A DNA stretch of 64,000 nucleotides from Lyophyllum atratum. Lineage: Eukaryota; Basidiomycota; Agaricomycetes; Agaricales; Lyophyllaceae. The notes below the pieces were generated by a model, which was not told the DNA's origin, did no database searches, and worked only from the letters and a program-made list of their open reading frames with translations. The stretch spans positions 62,001 to 126,000 of the forward strand of contig JACGCN010000062.1 in the NCBI GenBank assembly GCA_014905825.1. The letters run 5' to 3'. This document shows, in pieces, positions 33,901 to 45,785 of the stretch; the stretch's first letter is position 1; every line of letters starts with the position of its first letter. Position numbers and translations under genes: made by a program.

Positions 33901-36900
33901 CAAGCCTGCGGCACTCATGGGCTCGCCACCATCCTCACCTGAAGCTACGCCTCGGCTCGGGAAAACTGTTATTACCTCCGATGAGAGCCCGCCTGCACTG
34001 TCGCCATTCAGGCCCTCAACTACTCCCGTCTCCTCTCCATTCGGTGCACTCGCCTCAGGTGCATTTGGGAATATACAAACTTCCCCTTCAGTATTTAGGC
34101 CCGCCAGTGGCTTCGGTGCATTTGGCGGTGACAAGACTCCAGCATCGTCCCCGTTCTTCAAAGCTCCCGCAGAGCCCAAGACTCCCTCTGTCTCGGCGTT
34201 TGCGAATGCTCTGACCACTCCACCAAGTGCAAAGGCCCCAGCAGCTGCCGCGGGTTCGCCTATGTTTGGATCATCCTCGTCCCTAGGAGGTGCTCGCGCG
34301 GCTTTCACGCCTGCAGCTCCAGCGCCCACTCCGACCAAGGTACCTGCTGTTGGAGGGTTTGGAGCGTTCAGTGGCACCTCGGCTGGATTTGGATCGTTTG
34401 CAGGACCGAAGAAGTCGTTTGGCGAGTTGTTGAAGACGGGCGATGGCGATACTACTGATCCAGTCAAGCCGAAAACGGGCGCCGTTGTGGAGGTGCGGAA
34501 GGATGAGGAGAAGCAAGTGGTTTCGGCGTTTCCTGCCATCTCTAAATATGTCCCTGTTTCTGTTTTTACACCTCCTCAGAAAGAGGCGGAAGAAAAGAAG
34601 AAAGAACCATCGACACCACGTGGGTCATATTCGTTCCTCTTCTATTCGTTGGTTTGCTCATCCTTTTTCTTTTTTCTTTTAGCTACCCGCGAAGAGAAAG
34701 GCAAAGGGGTGGAGAAGGCTGAGCCGTTGTCTGAAGAGCCGTCGTTCGGAAATCTGTCATTGCTATCCGACGCGAGCTCCTTTGCTGAAGTGGAGAAAGA
34801 AGAATCAGATGAACATGGTGTTCGCTCCGGCAGCGAAGATGCAGATGCGGCTGATTATGACGATGATTTCTTATCTGAAGAGGGTTCAGAAGAAGAGGAA
34901 GAAGAAGAGGAAGGCTACGTGTCTGAAAGCGAGGAATCCTCGCAACTTTCAGACGTCCCTGAGGAGGAAGAGGAGGAAGAGGAAGAGAAGGTGCCAGTGT
35001 CTGCAAGTCGAGAGCCAACCGTAGTGCCATTACCCGAATCCCGTTCTCCGTCAGCGACTCCCCAACCAGAGATTCCGAAAATCAGGGTCACACCCTCTCC
35101 CACACCAGAGCCAGCACCATGGGCAGCCAGAGAAGAAAGTACCACACCTCCTGGGACACCCACCAAAGAGCCCGCCGTACCTTTGGCTCGACCAGCGTCG
35201 GCCCCAATTCCCGCTGCCACGCCTTCCACACCGTTTAGCCTAGGCCTAGGAAGACCCAGCACACGTCCAACCCGTAGCTCGCCCTTGGCTAACGTTCCTG
35301 TGTCTCTTGCGAGTGATGACGAAGCGTCACCTGTAAAACCTCCTCGTTCACCTCAACCCCGCTATTCCCCCCTTCCTGTTCCTAGAGAGTTACCAGTTAA
35401 AGGTGAAGATGATGAAGCAGCCGGGGGCAAACCTCCCAGACCGCAAACTCCACCCCTTCTGTCGGCATTTGGTCTCAAAAAGCCAGACTCAGTACCTTCT
35501 ACCCCAGCAACACCCCCGACCCCGATCCTAGCTCCTGCGATACCCCCCTCGACCACTCCCGCCACACCTACTTTCAGTCTCTTCGGCAAGTCCAAGCCCC
35601 CAACCCCAGGCACACCGTCGGACACCTCAATCTCCGAAACAGCGCTCGCCACCTCGGCCTCTCCAAGCCTCTTTGGCAAGCCTGCACCCGCATCGGGAGG
35701 CTTCGGATTCTTCGCCAGCCAACCCGGCCAGTCAATTTTCGGCGCTGCCAAGACCACAGTTGCTCCCGCCACTCAGCCTGCACCGTCATTCGATCTCGGT
35801 GGTGGTGGTACCTCGAAGCCAATGCTGTTCTCTCCCTTGACGGCGGTCCCGTCAGGTGAAGCGCCCAGCGCGAAAGAGGCGCCGAGTGCTCCAGGAAAGG
35901 TGCTTTTCGGTCAAACACAGGTGTCCACTTCTTCGAGCAGCAGCAGTCAATTCAGTCTGCAGGCCAAGCCGAAGGAAGGTGGCGTTTCGGGTACACTCTT
36001 CTCGTCTGGTGCTACGAGTACCTCCACGGCGACTGCAACGCCCTTCGACCTCAGCGGATTCAGTCTGAAAGGAAAAGGTCCCGCGGCGCCTCCCCCGGCT
36101 GCACCGCCGTCGTTTGACCTGTCTGGGTTCAACCTCAAGGGTCTGGGTGGACCACCAGCACCGGCGGGAGCATTACCAGCACCAAGTGTCGTTTCCCCCC
36201 CGAAGCCGCAAATGCCTAGTATCCAGGTCCCAACTGAAGCGGGTATGCAGAGGGAATGTATGATCGTGGTAAAAACCGTACATGACGAGTTAGCAAACGT
36301 AAGTTGCTCTCCTTCTCGCCTCCCCCCATAGCTATTGATCCATATTTGTGACTGGGGATAGCTCGGACGTCTGGCGGAACAGCATAAGCAGCGCCTGGAA
36401 GAGATGCATTCCCGAAAGGGCGGGCGGCAGCGGGAGGACCTGTTCCACGAAAAGAAGTGGTCCCCAGCGAGCGCGGGTGTTTTCGGACGGGTGCTGGTGC
36501 AATTCGAGAAGGACCTGGATGAGCTGAGGGATTTGAGGAATCTGGAGAGGCAGACTGTTAGGGAGATCCAGGGGAGCATGCTCAAAGGTGTGTATCCGTC
36601 TCTTCTTGGGGAGTCGAAGCTTGCTGAACGTGTTGTAGCGGGGACGAGGAAGGAGGAGATCAGTCGGTTTAATAAGGCGAAGAGCGATAGGGAATTTGCA
36701 AAGATGTTGAAGGCGAGGACGCTTGGGCCTGAACATCTGGAGACGCAGACGCAGCTGAGGCGGAATATCCGGGTCTGTGTTCTCCGTCTGGTTGGCATTT
36801 CGGGCTTGGCTTACTCTTTTGGCCCTAGACAATGCGTGATCGCGTCCAAAAGCTTGAAGACCATCTCAAGGAATCAAAAAAGAAGCTGGCGCAGGTAAAA

Positions 36901-37729
36901 ACTGGACGGCCAGGGCTCCGGTACGTCTCCCCAAAATCCAATCCTCCCTACATCACTCGCTAACCGAACTCCAGAGCACCCTCCCTAGACACCATCAACC
37001 GCACCTACCGCAACATCGACCTCGCCATCCACCAACAATCCACACAAATCACCCACCTCAAAAAACGTGTCGCCAAACTCCGCATCCACACCCCTTCCAC
37101 CTCCAAGTCCTCCTCTTCTTCCCCCATGTCCCGCGCCATCGGTGCGAGAGACGCGAGACTGCCGGACCCGGTGCAGCGCCCGTACAACGTGACCCCGCAT
37201 GTGGCGGTCACCACCGCCGCTGCGCTCAACGCCGAACGGTCAGCGCACAAGCTCAAGCGGGCGTTATTGGCGGTACGGAAGGAGCCTCTACTCAACACCC
37301 GCGCAGCCGCTGCACCTCTCGCCCCTCTATCCTTCGGGACCCCCCACAAGGCCCTCCCCCCTCCCCCCCCTCCCAATGAATATTTCCACATCCCGCCCTC
37401 AACCCCACTATTCGGGGATGTTGTCGCCCCACGGGACGACTCGGACTCGCCGGATTGGGGTGTGCTGCCGCAGGACAACTTTTCGCCGTCGCCACAGATG
37501 GGTGGGGGGAGGAGGGGGGCGGGGGGTGGGGTGAAGAAGCATAATGTGGTTCCACTTAAGAGGGGTGGTGCGTCGCCGTCGCCGACGCCGGGTGGGGGAG
37601 GGGAGGGGGAGGAGGAGGGGGGGTGCCGGGGTTCAGTTGGGGCCCGCTGCCGACGTTTGATTTTGGGAGGGAGGAGACGTTTTCGATGGTGGAGGCTGTT
37701 AGGTTGACGCCGACGGGTGGGGGGAGGTA
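30970..37729 (+). CDS. NUP159: FG nucleoporin NUP159/NUP214-like
   Basis: A cytoplasmic-face nucleoporin that binds the mRNA-export helicase Dbp5/DDX19. The start MKIDDFTRLVPPQPAQ opens an N-terminal beta-propeller (FRLLNKQERVKL, NHLVVANSKGWFAAV, LQSQKPSILAFATND, HGGLLVYD, VAWSPKGKHLAIGLQGG). From about 32450 to 34400 comes an FG domain with dozens of SAFGQ/GFGAF repeats rich in Ser, Pro, Ala and Thr. An acidic stretch (34790-34990) and Pro-rich linker follow, then more FG and FDLSGF units, and C-terminal coiled coils (RLAEQHKQRLEEM, MRDRVQKLEDHLKESKKKL, HLKKRVAKLR). A 63-nt in-frame intron is predicted at 34620-34682. At about 37610-37623 a G run shifts the frame: one more G would give VPGFSWGPLPTFDFG ending at 37729; as written the stop is at 37707. 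Confidence 0.88.
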
Positions 37730-38091
37730 GTCGTGGCGCTTTTCTTTGCTTTGTTGACGACGTTTACATACACTCTACATACATACATTTGTGTTGTGGT
37801 ATCACTAGCAGGGTGGTACCTACTGTGACGCGAATGAATCACGTTTTTTTTACGAAGCCTGGGTTGTGTTTGTGGACCCCTGATGTCCTTCTTCCACTTC
37901 CACTTCCGCTCCAGCTACCACCACCTCCTCCTCAGCCCTACCAACGCCGTTGACGCCGACCTGCGAAGTCAGACCGTGCGGATCCGTGATGATCGATTCC
38001 ATATACGCCAGCGCCGCCTGTCGGGTGCGTTCGGGTATCGAGTACGAGTGATATATATATGAAAAAGCAAGCAAAAAAAGGGGGCGTCGGT

Positions 38092-38854
38092 CTAGTACGG
38101 CGTATATCTGGAATCACTGATGAAATCGCTGCGCACCCTCCCGACTTCACTGAGCTCTTGCGCCTCGTCGCCCGTGAAGGTGTCAAATGCGGACGCGTCG
38201 ATGAAGGTGTCGTCTGCGTCTAGCTCTTCGTCGTCGTCGGCGCTGCGCTTGTCGGGGTGCAGCGCGGCGCAGGTGGAGAGGGATTCGAAGATGGTGTCCA
38301 CTATGCCAGATGCGTTAGCTTAATTTTAGGGTGTATGAGAGACAGGGGGGAGGGGGGGGGACGTACGAGAGGCGGGGTTTTGGGGGAGGATGGTGAGCTC
38401 CCTCAGCTCAGTGTCTTCCTCCTCATCCACCGACGCAGCAGCAGCAGCACCCTCATCTCCAAAGGTCTCGTCGAGCTGGCAGTATATCGAGGGCCCGCCG
38501 GCGCCGCGCGAGATGGCGTGCAGCGTGATCGCTGGGTACTCGATCTGGAACCCGCGGCCCGTGGTGCTCAGGAACACCAGGACGCTGTGGGTGGACGCAC
38601 ATAGATCGATGAGAGGGAGCCTTGGGGAAGGGGTGTGAGACGAACCTGGTGATCACGTAGAGTGTCCCTTGTGCGGCATCTTCGTCGGTGAAGCCTGGGA
38701 CGGGTGGATCGAGCTTCACGGCGACGTTGTCTTCTTTGTGCTTGAGGACGGGGGGGATGTCGGCGAATGAGGCGGGGGTGGACCCGACGAAGGCGCGGTG
38801 CTCTTCGGGGGAGGCGAAGGCGGGCAGAGCGGTCATCAGCGTCACGGCGGGCAT
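38092..38854 (-). CDS. pICln-like methylosome subunit (PH-fold)
   Basis: pICln (CLNS1A) chaperones Sm proteins for PRMT5 methylation in snRNP assembly. The start is MPAVTLMTALPAFASPEEH. The PH-like fold has VAVKLDPPVPGF, AAQGTLYVIT, then after an intron VFLSTTGRGFQIEYPAITLHAISR and PSIYCQLDE. The acidic loop (VDEEEDTELRELTILPQ) follows, then MDTIFESLSTCAALHPD and a highly acidic tail (DDDEELDADDTFID) ending SDSRYTPY, TAG. Acidic tails are typical of pICln. Two introns. It converges on NUP159 and diverges from the SH3 gene with 178 bp between starts. A fungal Lot5-type protein of the same fold is an alternative name. Confidence 0.85.
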
Positions 38855-39032
38855 TTTGGGTGGTTGAGGATAAGATTTCAAATTTCAGGATTGAGATTTC
38901 GAACACCCGATTTAGGGTTAGGGTCGCCACGTGCGTTATGGTGCCGTAACCATTGTAGCATCGTGCTGTGCAGCCTCGGTGCAGCCTATAATAGTACTTG
39001 ATAGACCTATACCCCTCCCTCCACCGCCCTCC
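38855..39032. promoter_or_regulatory. Divergent promoter with telobox-like and CACGTG elements
   Basis: 178 bp between the pICln and SH3 start codons. It contains ttagggttaggg at 38912-38923 and an E-box cacgtg at 38928-38933, only five bases apart. TTAGGG boxes are known sites for Tbf1/Reb1-like factors in fungi. Binding here is inference. Confidence 0.55.
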
Positions 39033-39924
39033 ATGTCGCAAACCCCAGAAAACGCAGCCCTCCTCGCCCACATCATCTCCCAGCTGGAAAGCAACGTCCA
39101 CTTCCTCGTCTCCCAAAACCTCCTCTCCCACTCCGACGCCACCACCTTCCTCGCCAAGCTCCCCGACTCCACCGGCGCCGCCAAGGCCTCCCCAAGCCTC
39201 GCCACGCGTCTGAAAAGCGCAGTGATTTCGCCGCCGGCGACACCCGCTCGCCCAGCGACAGCGACGCAGGCCAAGGCCCTGTGGGCGTACAATGAAGACG
39301 GACGGGTACGTCTTCCTTATAATTTCTGAACATGACCCGGGTGAACTATAATATGTATATTTGATGTACACAGGACGGCGACGACCTCTCCTTCGCCGCC
39401 GGCGACATCATCGACATCATCGAAGAAACCAACGCAGACTGGTGGACCGGCAAAGCCCACGGGCGGCAGGCCCTCTTCCCATCCACCTACGTCGAGAAGA
39501 TCGCTCCCGGTGCCACAGTAACAGCTACCCCGGCCCCAGCGAAGGCGGTGTACAGGCCTTTCGGCGCGGCACACCATGGGCAGGATGCACCGCCGCCGGG
39601 AAGCGGGGGGGTCAATTCGGTGGGGCTGCAGCAGGCGGGGGGGCATGAGGAGAAGAAGGGCAAGTTTGGGAAGTATAAGGATACGGTGAGTGCCGCTTCC
39701 TCCTCCTCCTCCTCCTACTCCTCTTCGTCTTTCGGACTGGTGTTGATGATGAGGGGGGTGGGCCTTATAGATGGCTCATTCGGCTGCGGGAGGTGTAGGT
39801 TTCGGCGCTGGTGAGTGGTTCTTCATTCGTTCTCGGTCCTAAGGATCCGTTGCTTATCGGCTTCGTCATTCAATTCTACTTAGGCGCTGCGATTGGAGGT
39901 GGATTGGTTCGGGCGATCTTCTAG
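39033..39924 (+). CDS. SH3-domain protein, LSB1/PIN3 type
   Basis: Small SH3 protein related to yeast Las17-binding proteins, which act at cortical actin and in prion induction. The start [20 protein letters not shown] opens a helical region that precedes the SH3 domain: [32 protein letters not shown], then [22 protein letters not shown] with the ALYDY-like, WW and PSNYV-like signatures. A Pro/Gly linker ends in KFGKYKDT, and after an intron comes [20 protein letters not shown] followed by LVRAIF and TAG at 39922-39924. The glycine-rich end is typical for the fungal family. Introns at 39306-39373, about 39686-39770 (with a TCC microsatellite) and about 39808-39882. Intact. Confidence 0.87.
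39695..39722 (+). repeat. TCC microsatellite in an intron
   Basis: A run of tcc triplets within the second intron of the SH3 gene, just after the donor gtgagt. Likely length-variable. Confidence 0.8.
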
Positions 39925-40392
39925 AGCCACGGGACTGGACTTGTACATGTGTATATGCTATTGCTGGAGGGGATACCATACCCTGTTTATTTATTTTGGA
40001 ATATGCATGATATTCTGCCTTTGTTCAGTCCGGATTCACCATGATCGTTCTTTGGGCGGTGTTGCTTCGCCGCAGTCCTACACACACCTGATCATCACGA
40101 ATTGATGTGGAGGCAAGTGGAGTCTGGAGACCTGCTCCATCTTTTATGTACACCGCCGCACTCTCACCAGAGCTATGGTAACTCTACTTATTGATCACGA
40201 AGCGCAAGGGGGACAGTACAGCCTGAGCCATCCACAGATTTCGGTATCCAATTCAACGTGTAAATAGTGAGAACCATGCCATCGCACGACCCTCCATGTA
40301 AGTAATCGTCCCAGTCCAGAGCGACCCATTGTCCACTGTCTATCAAAACCGTTACCCACTACACTAAAAACTAAATTAAGGGGCCTTGAAGT

Positions 40393-41344
40393 CTACGCCA
40401 AGATGGCGAAACCGCTGGTAATGGCGACGAGGAGCGAGGCTCCGGAGAGCATGTTGAGGCTGAGCGCGCCAGAGCCTTGGGTGCCCGTCGCGTTCACATT
40501 AGCCGCGCTCTGCGAGATGCCCGAGGGCGTAGCTCCATCTATGCACCGTCGCTTCAATCAGTACACCACCTAGAAGAAAGAATCCGGAACGCACCAGTGA
40601 ACGAAGCCCCACACTGCTCCTGCACGCCCATTCCATTCCCAAGGAACCCAGGCACATCAGTGTTAATAGTGTTATACGCGGCCTTGATGCAGTTCGTGCA
40701 GGTGAGGTTGGCGGGGATGGTGGTGTTGGCGAAGAAGTCGGAGGAGGCGACTTTGATTATGTTCTCGATGCTTAGGGGGCCGATTAGGCTTTGGAGGTTC
40801 GTGAGGGTCTGAGTCACGCAGTTGGTGTTGCCGCTGTGGGATTGGGTTGTCGTGGTTAGCTCGTATTCTTTGAATTGGAGTATGTAAGAGAGAGAGGGGG
40901 GGGACTGACTCCTTCAAGCACACGACCTTCCGCGCAGTAGGATAATACCCCTGAATAACAGCCGTAACCGCCGACGCATCGCCAGCCTGGAACCCAAGCG
41001 CCCCCAGCTCCGTCGCGCACCCCGTAGTCGCGTTGGTGACGATAGCGGCGAGGGTGGCGTTGCTGCACGAGGGCGCTGCGCAGAGGCTGGTGAGCCAGTT
41101 GTTGATGGGGTCGACGATGGATTTGCTCGGGTCCGAGGCGATGGCGAGGAGGGGGGAGGGCGTGAAGCATGCGTTGGCGTCGGCGCTGGTGGCGATGGTT
41201 GTTAGGGCTTGGGTGCACGCTGGGGAGAGGTTGAGCCTGGTGGAGTGTGAGCGGTAAGTATCCCCGACCACCCGAGGGTGGTGAGACTTACTGGGCAGCG
41301 GCGAAGGAGGCGACAGCAGCGATCGTGAGCGTACGTGCGTACAT
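40393..41344 (-). CDS. Secreted GPI-anchored cysteine-rich protein (DUF7729-like)
   Basis: The start MYARTLTIAAVASFAAAQ is a clear signal peptide. The mature part has evenly spaced cysteines in two similar halves: SPACTQALTTIATSADANAC, NWLTSLCAAPSCSNATLAAI, and after an intron NTNCVTQTLTNLQSLIGP, IPANLTCTNCIKAAYNTI, VQEQCGASF. The C-terminus (ATGTQGSGALSLNMLSGASL then a hydrophobic run ending FAILA) fits a GPI-anchor signal. Many N-glycosylation sequons (NAT, NTT, NLT). The repeat style matches fungal cell-surface DUF7729 proteins of unknown function. Three introns. Looks intact; likely cell-wall associated. Confidence 0.75.
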
Positions 41345-41399
41345 TATGGAGGCGGGTCAGTCAGTAGGGGGGGGGGAGGACAAAAGATGGAGTGGTAGG

Positions 41400-42650
41400 A
41401 GGACGAGTGTGAACTTTTGTATAGGTCGTTCCGCAGTTATACATATGGAGCGATTACCAAATCCCGGGCTCAGGGCTATGCAGACCGCAAAACGAGGGTT
41501 GCCAAGGTTATGTCTCTGCGTATGCGGTCTCAGGCAACGAGAATGCCGTGCATCCTCGGACTTGGCCCCGACGCCTGGGGTTTCATATCTGCTTGGAATG
41601 CTTGGACTTGTAGGCGTTTGAAGAAATGGTATCGATATATCAACAACGATCTATGGGTGGACTCATCGTACAGGCCGGGCGGGCAAGAGTAAAAGTTAAA
41701 CCGGACAGGAGTCATTCACCTTTCGTCATCAATGATGAGTGCCCTATTTAAGGTCTTTGAGTTTGATTCATGATCTATAGTCGTGCTACCCAACCTACAT
41801 AAAAAATACATAGATATAGTCGATTCAAAGCTGTACGTTTCAAAAAATCAGGCTGGGTAGTATGTAACATAACCCCCGCCAAGTCCCCGCCATGGCATCT
41901 CCTGTTCCTGGTAGATTTTTGAAAGGTCTATTTATAGATCGATTCCTCCCTAATATTAGCCTATATTAATATGGACGCAGTTGAAGTCTAACTTGAGGCT
42001 TGTCCAGACATTTGTGTAACCTTCGGAAGCCGCAGTAAGATCCAGCCGTAGACGTACTTTTCATCTCAGCGTTATGCCATGTCTATTCCTGCTACTTTAG
42101 TAGTAGGTTTTTACCCCCGACCGTGCAATTCAAAATTTGTTCTTACATAATTGTTTGGTCGTTCACATGCTCTAATCTAATCTACATCTACATCCCCCGG
42201 CGACTCCCGTGTGCTTCACTCACTGTCTTGCAGTCTTCAACACCCTTAGGCCTAGAGGAACGCAAAAAAGCAGGCAAAGCCTGTAAACTGCCGTGGAGAC
42301 GATCCTAACAACAGCCACATTAACACCCGGCAACACACACACCACCTACCTAGTACTACGCTTCCTCAACATCGACCGTATGCCCTGGAACCCGCCGGGA
42401 GGCCCCGGCTGTGCGGCAAAAATGCCGAGAAACTCAAGAGGGCGCCGATGAATGTCAGCACGGACCCATACCTAGGTATACAGGCTTCAAAGCTAAACAG
42501 GTCAAATTAAAGAACATACATTGTGCGATACTGAAGTCCCATATCGATGTGGAAAACATTCAAAGAGAGAACAGAGTTATCAGTGAAAAGTAGCAGGTTC
42601 TGCGGCGATAGCGCGCGTCCACAGGCTTATATATAATGCTGTACAACAAT
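41400..42650. other. Intergenic, no supported gene
   Basis: Includes the promoter of the GPI protein. Open frames are short and motif-free. An A/T-rich segment at about 41930-41975 has imperfect inverted tatta/taata elements. No mobile element recognised. Confidence 0.5.
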
Positions 42651-42655
42651 GGACA

Positions 42656-44708
42656 TTACGAATCTCGACACAAGAAATACACACTGAAGAGGAAAATCAC
42701 GTCGATCGTAGAGTTTGAAATTACTGGGACGGGAAGCTCGTTCCTCGGTCCGCAGGTGTTCGATGAGGTCGCAAGACGATGCTGTCCGTAGGAGCAAGGG
42801 GCACGGCGGGCTGGAGAATTTACAAAATCAGTCGACTGCACTTCGAGGTCCGTACGCGCGACCAGCTAAAGACATTTACCTGCGTCCCAGCTGGACCACC
42901 ATTCTCCACGAGCTCCAGCGTGCCTATCCAGCTCGGCACGCTGCCAATCGGCACACGCGTGTACTTCGCAGACAGTGCGCCCCTGTTGTTCAGAGTAGCG
43001 AGGAGACTCATCAAAAACACTGGTTAGGATATGATGCGTATGATTAGCGCGAGCTGGAGGGGGCTAGTGGGAATGGAGGGGATGTGTACATTTACCGAAA
43101 GAAAGGTAGATGCTTATGTATATGGAGTCCTGGGGTGCGGAGGTATATGCCACCAGGCACGCTATTGAAGATAGTCTCTTGGGATGTTAATGCCTATTGT
43201 TGCGTGTTGGACACGCTTCACGTACGCGCTGAGGGCACCTCCAAGATTTATCAGTATGCTGGAAAAGAAGAAAAAATGTTTGTGCGTAGAGGACGTACAA
43301 GTATTGATGGTATACTTCATCAGGACATTGATCAGAGAATTGAACCTGAAAAATGCAAGGTCGTGTCAAACATCTCGACATACGTGATGGAACGTAAAAT
43401 GCCACAAATCACATACCTCGGCAGTCCTGATCGAGTTCTCGACAATGAAACACAGAGCGAACCTGCTATCAGGATGTCCGATACGACATCACCCGTTAAC
43501 GCGATGTAGAGGAGGTACTGGCAGTGATGGGGATTAGAAAGGCAGGTCAAAAAGCGGGTTGGCTTACGGATATCTCTGTATAGTTTGCCCATTTTTTTTG
43601 TTGGAACCTGATAGGACACGTATGAGGGATTGAATATGTGGAAAGGGTGATTGACGAATGCGCGAGTAGCACACACTAGAGGAAGTTTAGCAGATAGCAT
43701 TTCCTCGAGGAATTTGGAGAACGTACAGATTCCGACGACTAGTCACATTACGGAAGAGTTCACTCCTACGAGTTCTGCAAACGAGTTTAAGGGACGTTAC
43801 CAAATGTCGCGATTGAAGCCACGGCTGATGAAGCACGCATTCGTTTGAACGCATTGATATCGAAACAATCGGACCATAGGCTCACAATGCAGCCGACGAA
43901 GATCTTGTTTCGACCGTCCACTGGGGAATGATGAGTTGGAGTGGAAAATTCGTCTTGGGAGGGGGAACACACATATCCAGATCCTTCTCGCGAAGATTCT
44001 GTCATGGGGTTAGTATTGGAACGGAAGGTGAATAGCCATCCACGTACATCCTGATGATGAGGTTGCTGAAACACTATTAAAGAGGTTTCCACCTCGATCA
44101 GGTCGGCATGTTCAATGAGGGAAATTGACTCACAACAACGTAGATCGGTGTCTACGAAAGAGAACCGTTCATCACGTAATAAGCGTACAGAGAAGGAAAG
44201 GTCACAGCTTGTCAAGTGACGTACGATTATACTCCTATGAGCATCAAATGGAGTCAGCTTTTGCTTCAGCGACTATATACATACACCTTACCAAACTGCA
44301 TTCTGTATGGCTGTTTCTTGGCCGGAGGTTGAGATGAGATAATAGTATAATGCATGGGACGTAAATACTATCTGCAGGGTGTCAAGGACCCTGCCCCAGT
44401 TTCATTCCAGTGGGTCGCTCAGGCAAAATGGGTGACCGTACCAGAGTAAGAATATCTGCTGTATGTCAGCCGAGTACGAGTAGCTATCAAGTATGGCCAT
44501 GGGCGAACGCACCACAAGCCTGAAGCCCCGTGAATCTTTTCCCGGGTCCTTCGAGTACATGAACGTTTGCGTGCATGTGATGCCGTAAAGTCTATCAAAA
44601 CATTAGGGTTTGCGGTGGAGTTGGATGGTTGAGCACTCACAATACAGCTACAATGTTCCCGACGAACAAGGCACCGAGCGTTCTGTCGAGGTCAACAGGA
44701 ATATCCAT
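42656..44708 (-). CDS. DUF6534 seven-helix membrane protein, copy 2
   Basis: The start MDIPVDLDRTLGALFVGNIV (44708) is the family N-terminus. Downstream on the minus strand are YLLYIALTGDVVSDILIAGS, SLSRTRSG, SLINVLMKYTINTC (about 43330), and the C-terminal exon FLMSLLATLNNRGALSAKY. A last intron at about 42835-42882 joins GGPAGTQ to STDFVNSPARR and the stop at 42656. The large gaps between motifs hold several introns, including the middle helices near 43800-44600 that I could not fully splice. The family is mushroom-specific, with an unknown role. Relation to copy 1 (27.6-29.4 kb) is clear from shared LATLN and INT motifs. Confidence 0.68.
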
Positions 44709-44711
44709 GAT

Positions 44712-45590
44712 CGATCAATCCAATACACATATCCAGCCCTTTTATACTGTACAGTCGATTTGCGCCATCTACGTCGCCATGGGTTAGAACATCGGTCTCA
44801 AAGAATCAACACTGCTCCGCGGACTGCCCAGTGCCATTTCCTGATGATGATCTCGTTTGAGTGACATGTCGTGCTTCGCACTGCCGTGTAGATCATGAAC
44901 AAAGATGCCTCCGGTTATCTAGGGAAAGACCGCTGACGCTGAGAGAGTTCCAACGAGACTTGGGCGTTACTGCCTCTATCTTTGTTGGCCGTGCACCTTG
45001 AGACCCTCAGCCCTCAACAAACCCGGGTCATCACGCCAGGCAAAATTGAATTCGGCATCGTAGTTCGCCTCACAGCCACTCCCTGCTCGCTGACCTGAAT
45101 CAGGACTCCGAATAGGTTGTGGAACAGATATGTGAAAGTATGGGGCGCGAGAGCGGGAGGTTCGGGAAATATTCAATATTTAGATTTTAACGTTTAGATG
45201 GCGGGACAATAGAGAGGGCGGAAGGTAGAGGGCGTGGGAGCTCGGCTAGAACTCCAACCCTTCAAGAATCAAGTTACCTTGCCTTGACATCATTAACTGC
45301 ACGCAGTGAACAGCATACTCGATTAAGTATCCCGGCATGCATGTAAATACGTCTTCGTCCCCAACCCTAGTACTTGTAGGCCTGGCACACATATGCTTGG
45401 CTAGCTTCCCGGCCTACTTCACACACAGGCTTTCAGGCCAAACATGAACCACATGTAAAGTTCCGCTGGCAGCCTATAGCGTGATAGGAGTACTACTGTC
45501 TACATTATCCAACTTGAAGTTATCCGGGAATTGGGATATTAAGCTTTGAACAATGAGTTTGAAGGAAGAAAAAAAATGCAACTTTCCGTG
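44712..45590. other. Intergenic, nothing recognised
   Basis: No frame longer than about 70 codons and no domain. A minus-strand frame near 44976-45176 lacks support. Confidence 0.5.
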
Positions 45591-45594
45591 TCAT

Positions 45595-45689
45595 TGGGGG
45601 CACCGCGGATTGAACGCGGGACCTTCAGAAATCACTGCCAATCCTGACACACCTTCAGTCTGCTGCTCTCCCAACTGAGCTATGCCCCC
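45595..45689 (-). tRNA. tRNA-Phe (anticodon GAA), intron-containing
   Basis: On the minus strand the acceptor arms GGGGGCA and TGCCCCC pair perfectly, the A box is tagctcagttgggagagc, the anticodon GAA is at 45654-45656, and the B box is gttcaatcc. An intron of about 22 nt follows the anticodon loop. It lies 97 bp beyond the stop of the NUDIX gene. Confidence 0.93.
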
Positions 45690-45785
45690 ATAATGCACCG
45701 TCCAAGACTTATACCCAGGATGGGCTCGAGTAGGAGTACAAATGTTCATCTCTTCATCTATCATATAAGATGTACACAACGTTCG

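Noticed and set aside
32454..34539. Long alternative-frame and antisense open frames in the FG region (345 and 237 codons plus, 225 and 170 codons minus)
   Set aside because: Repeats of low-complexity codons keep all frames open; only the NUP159 frame carries FG units and links to the propeller and coiled coil.
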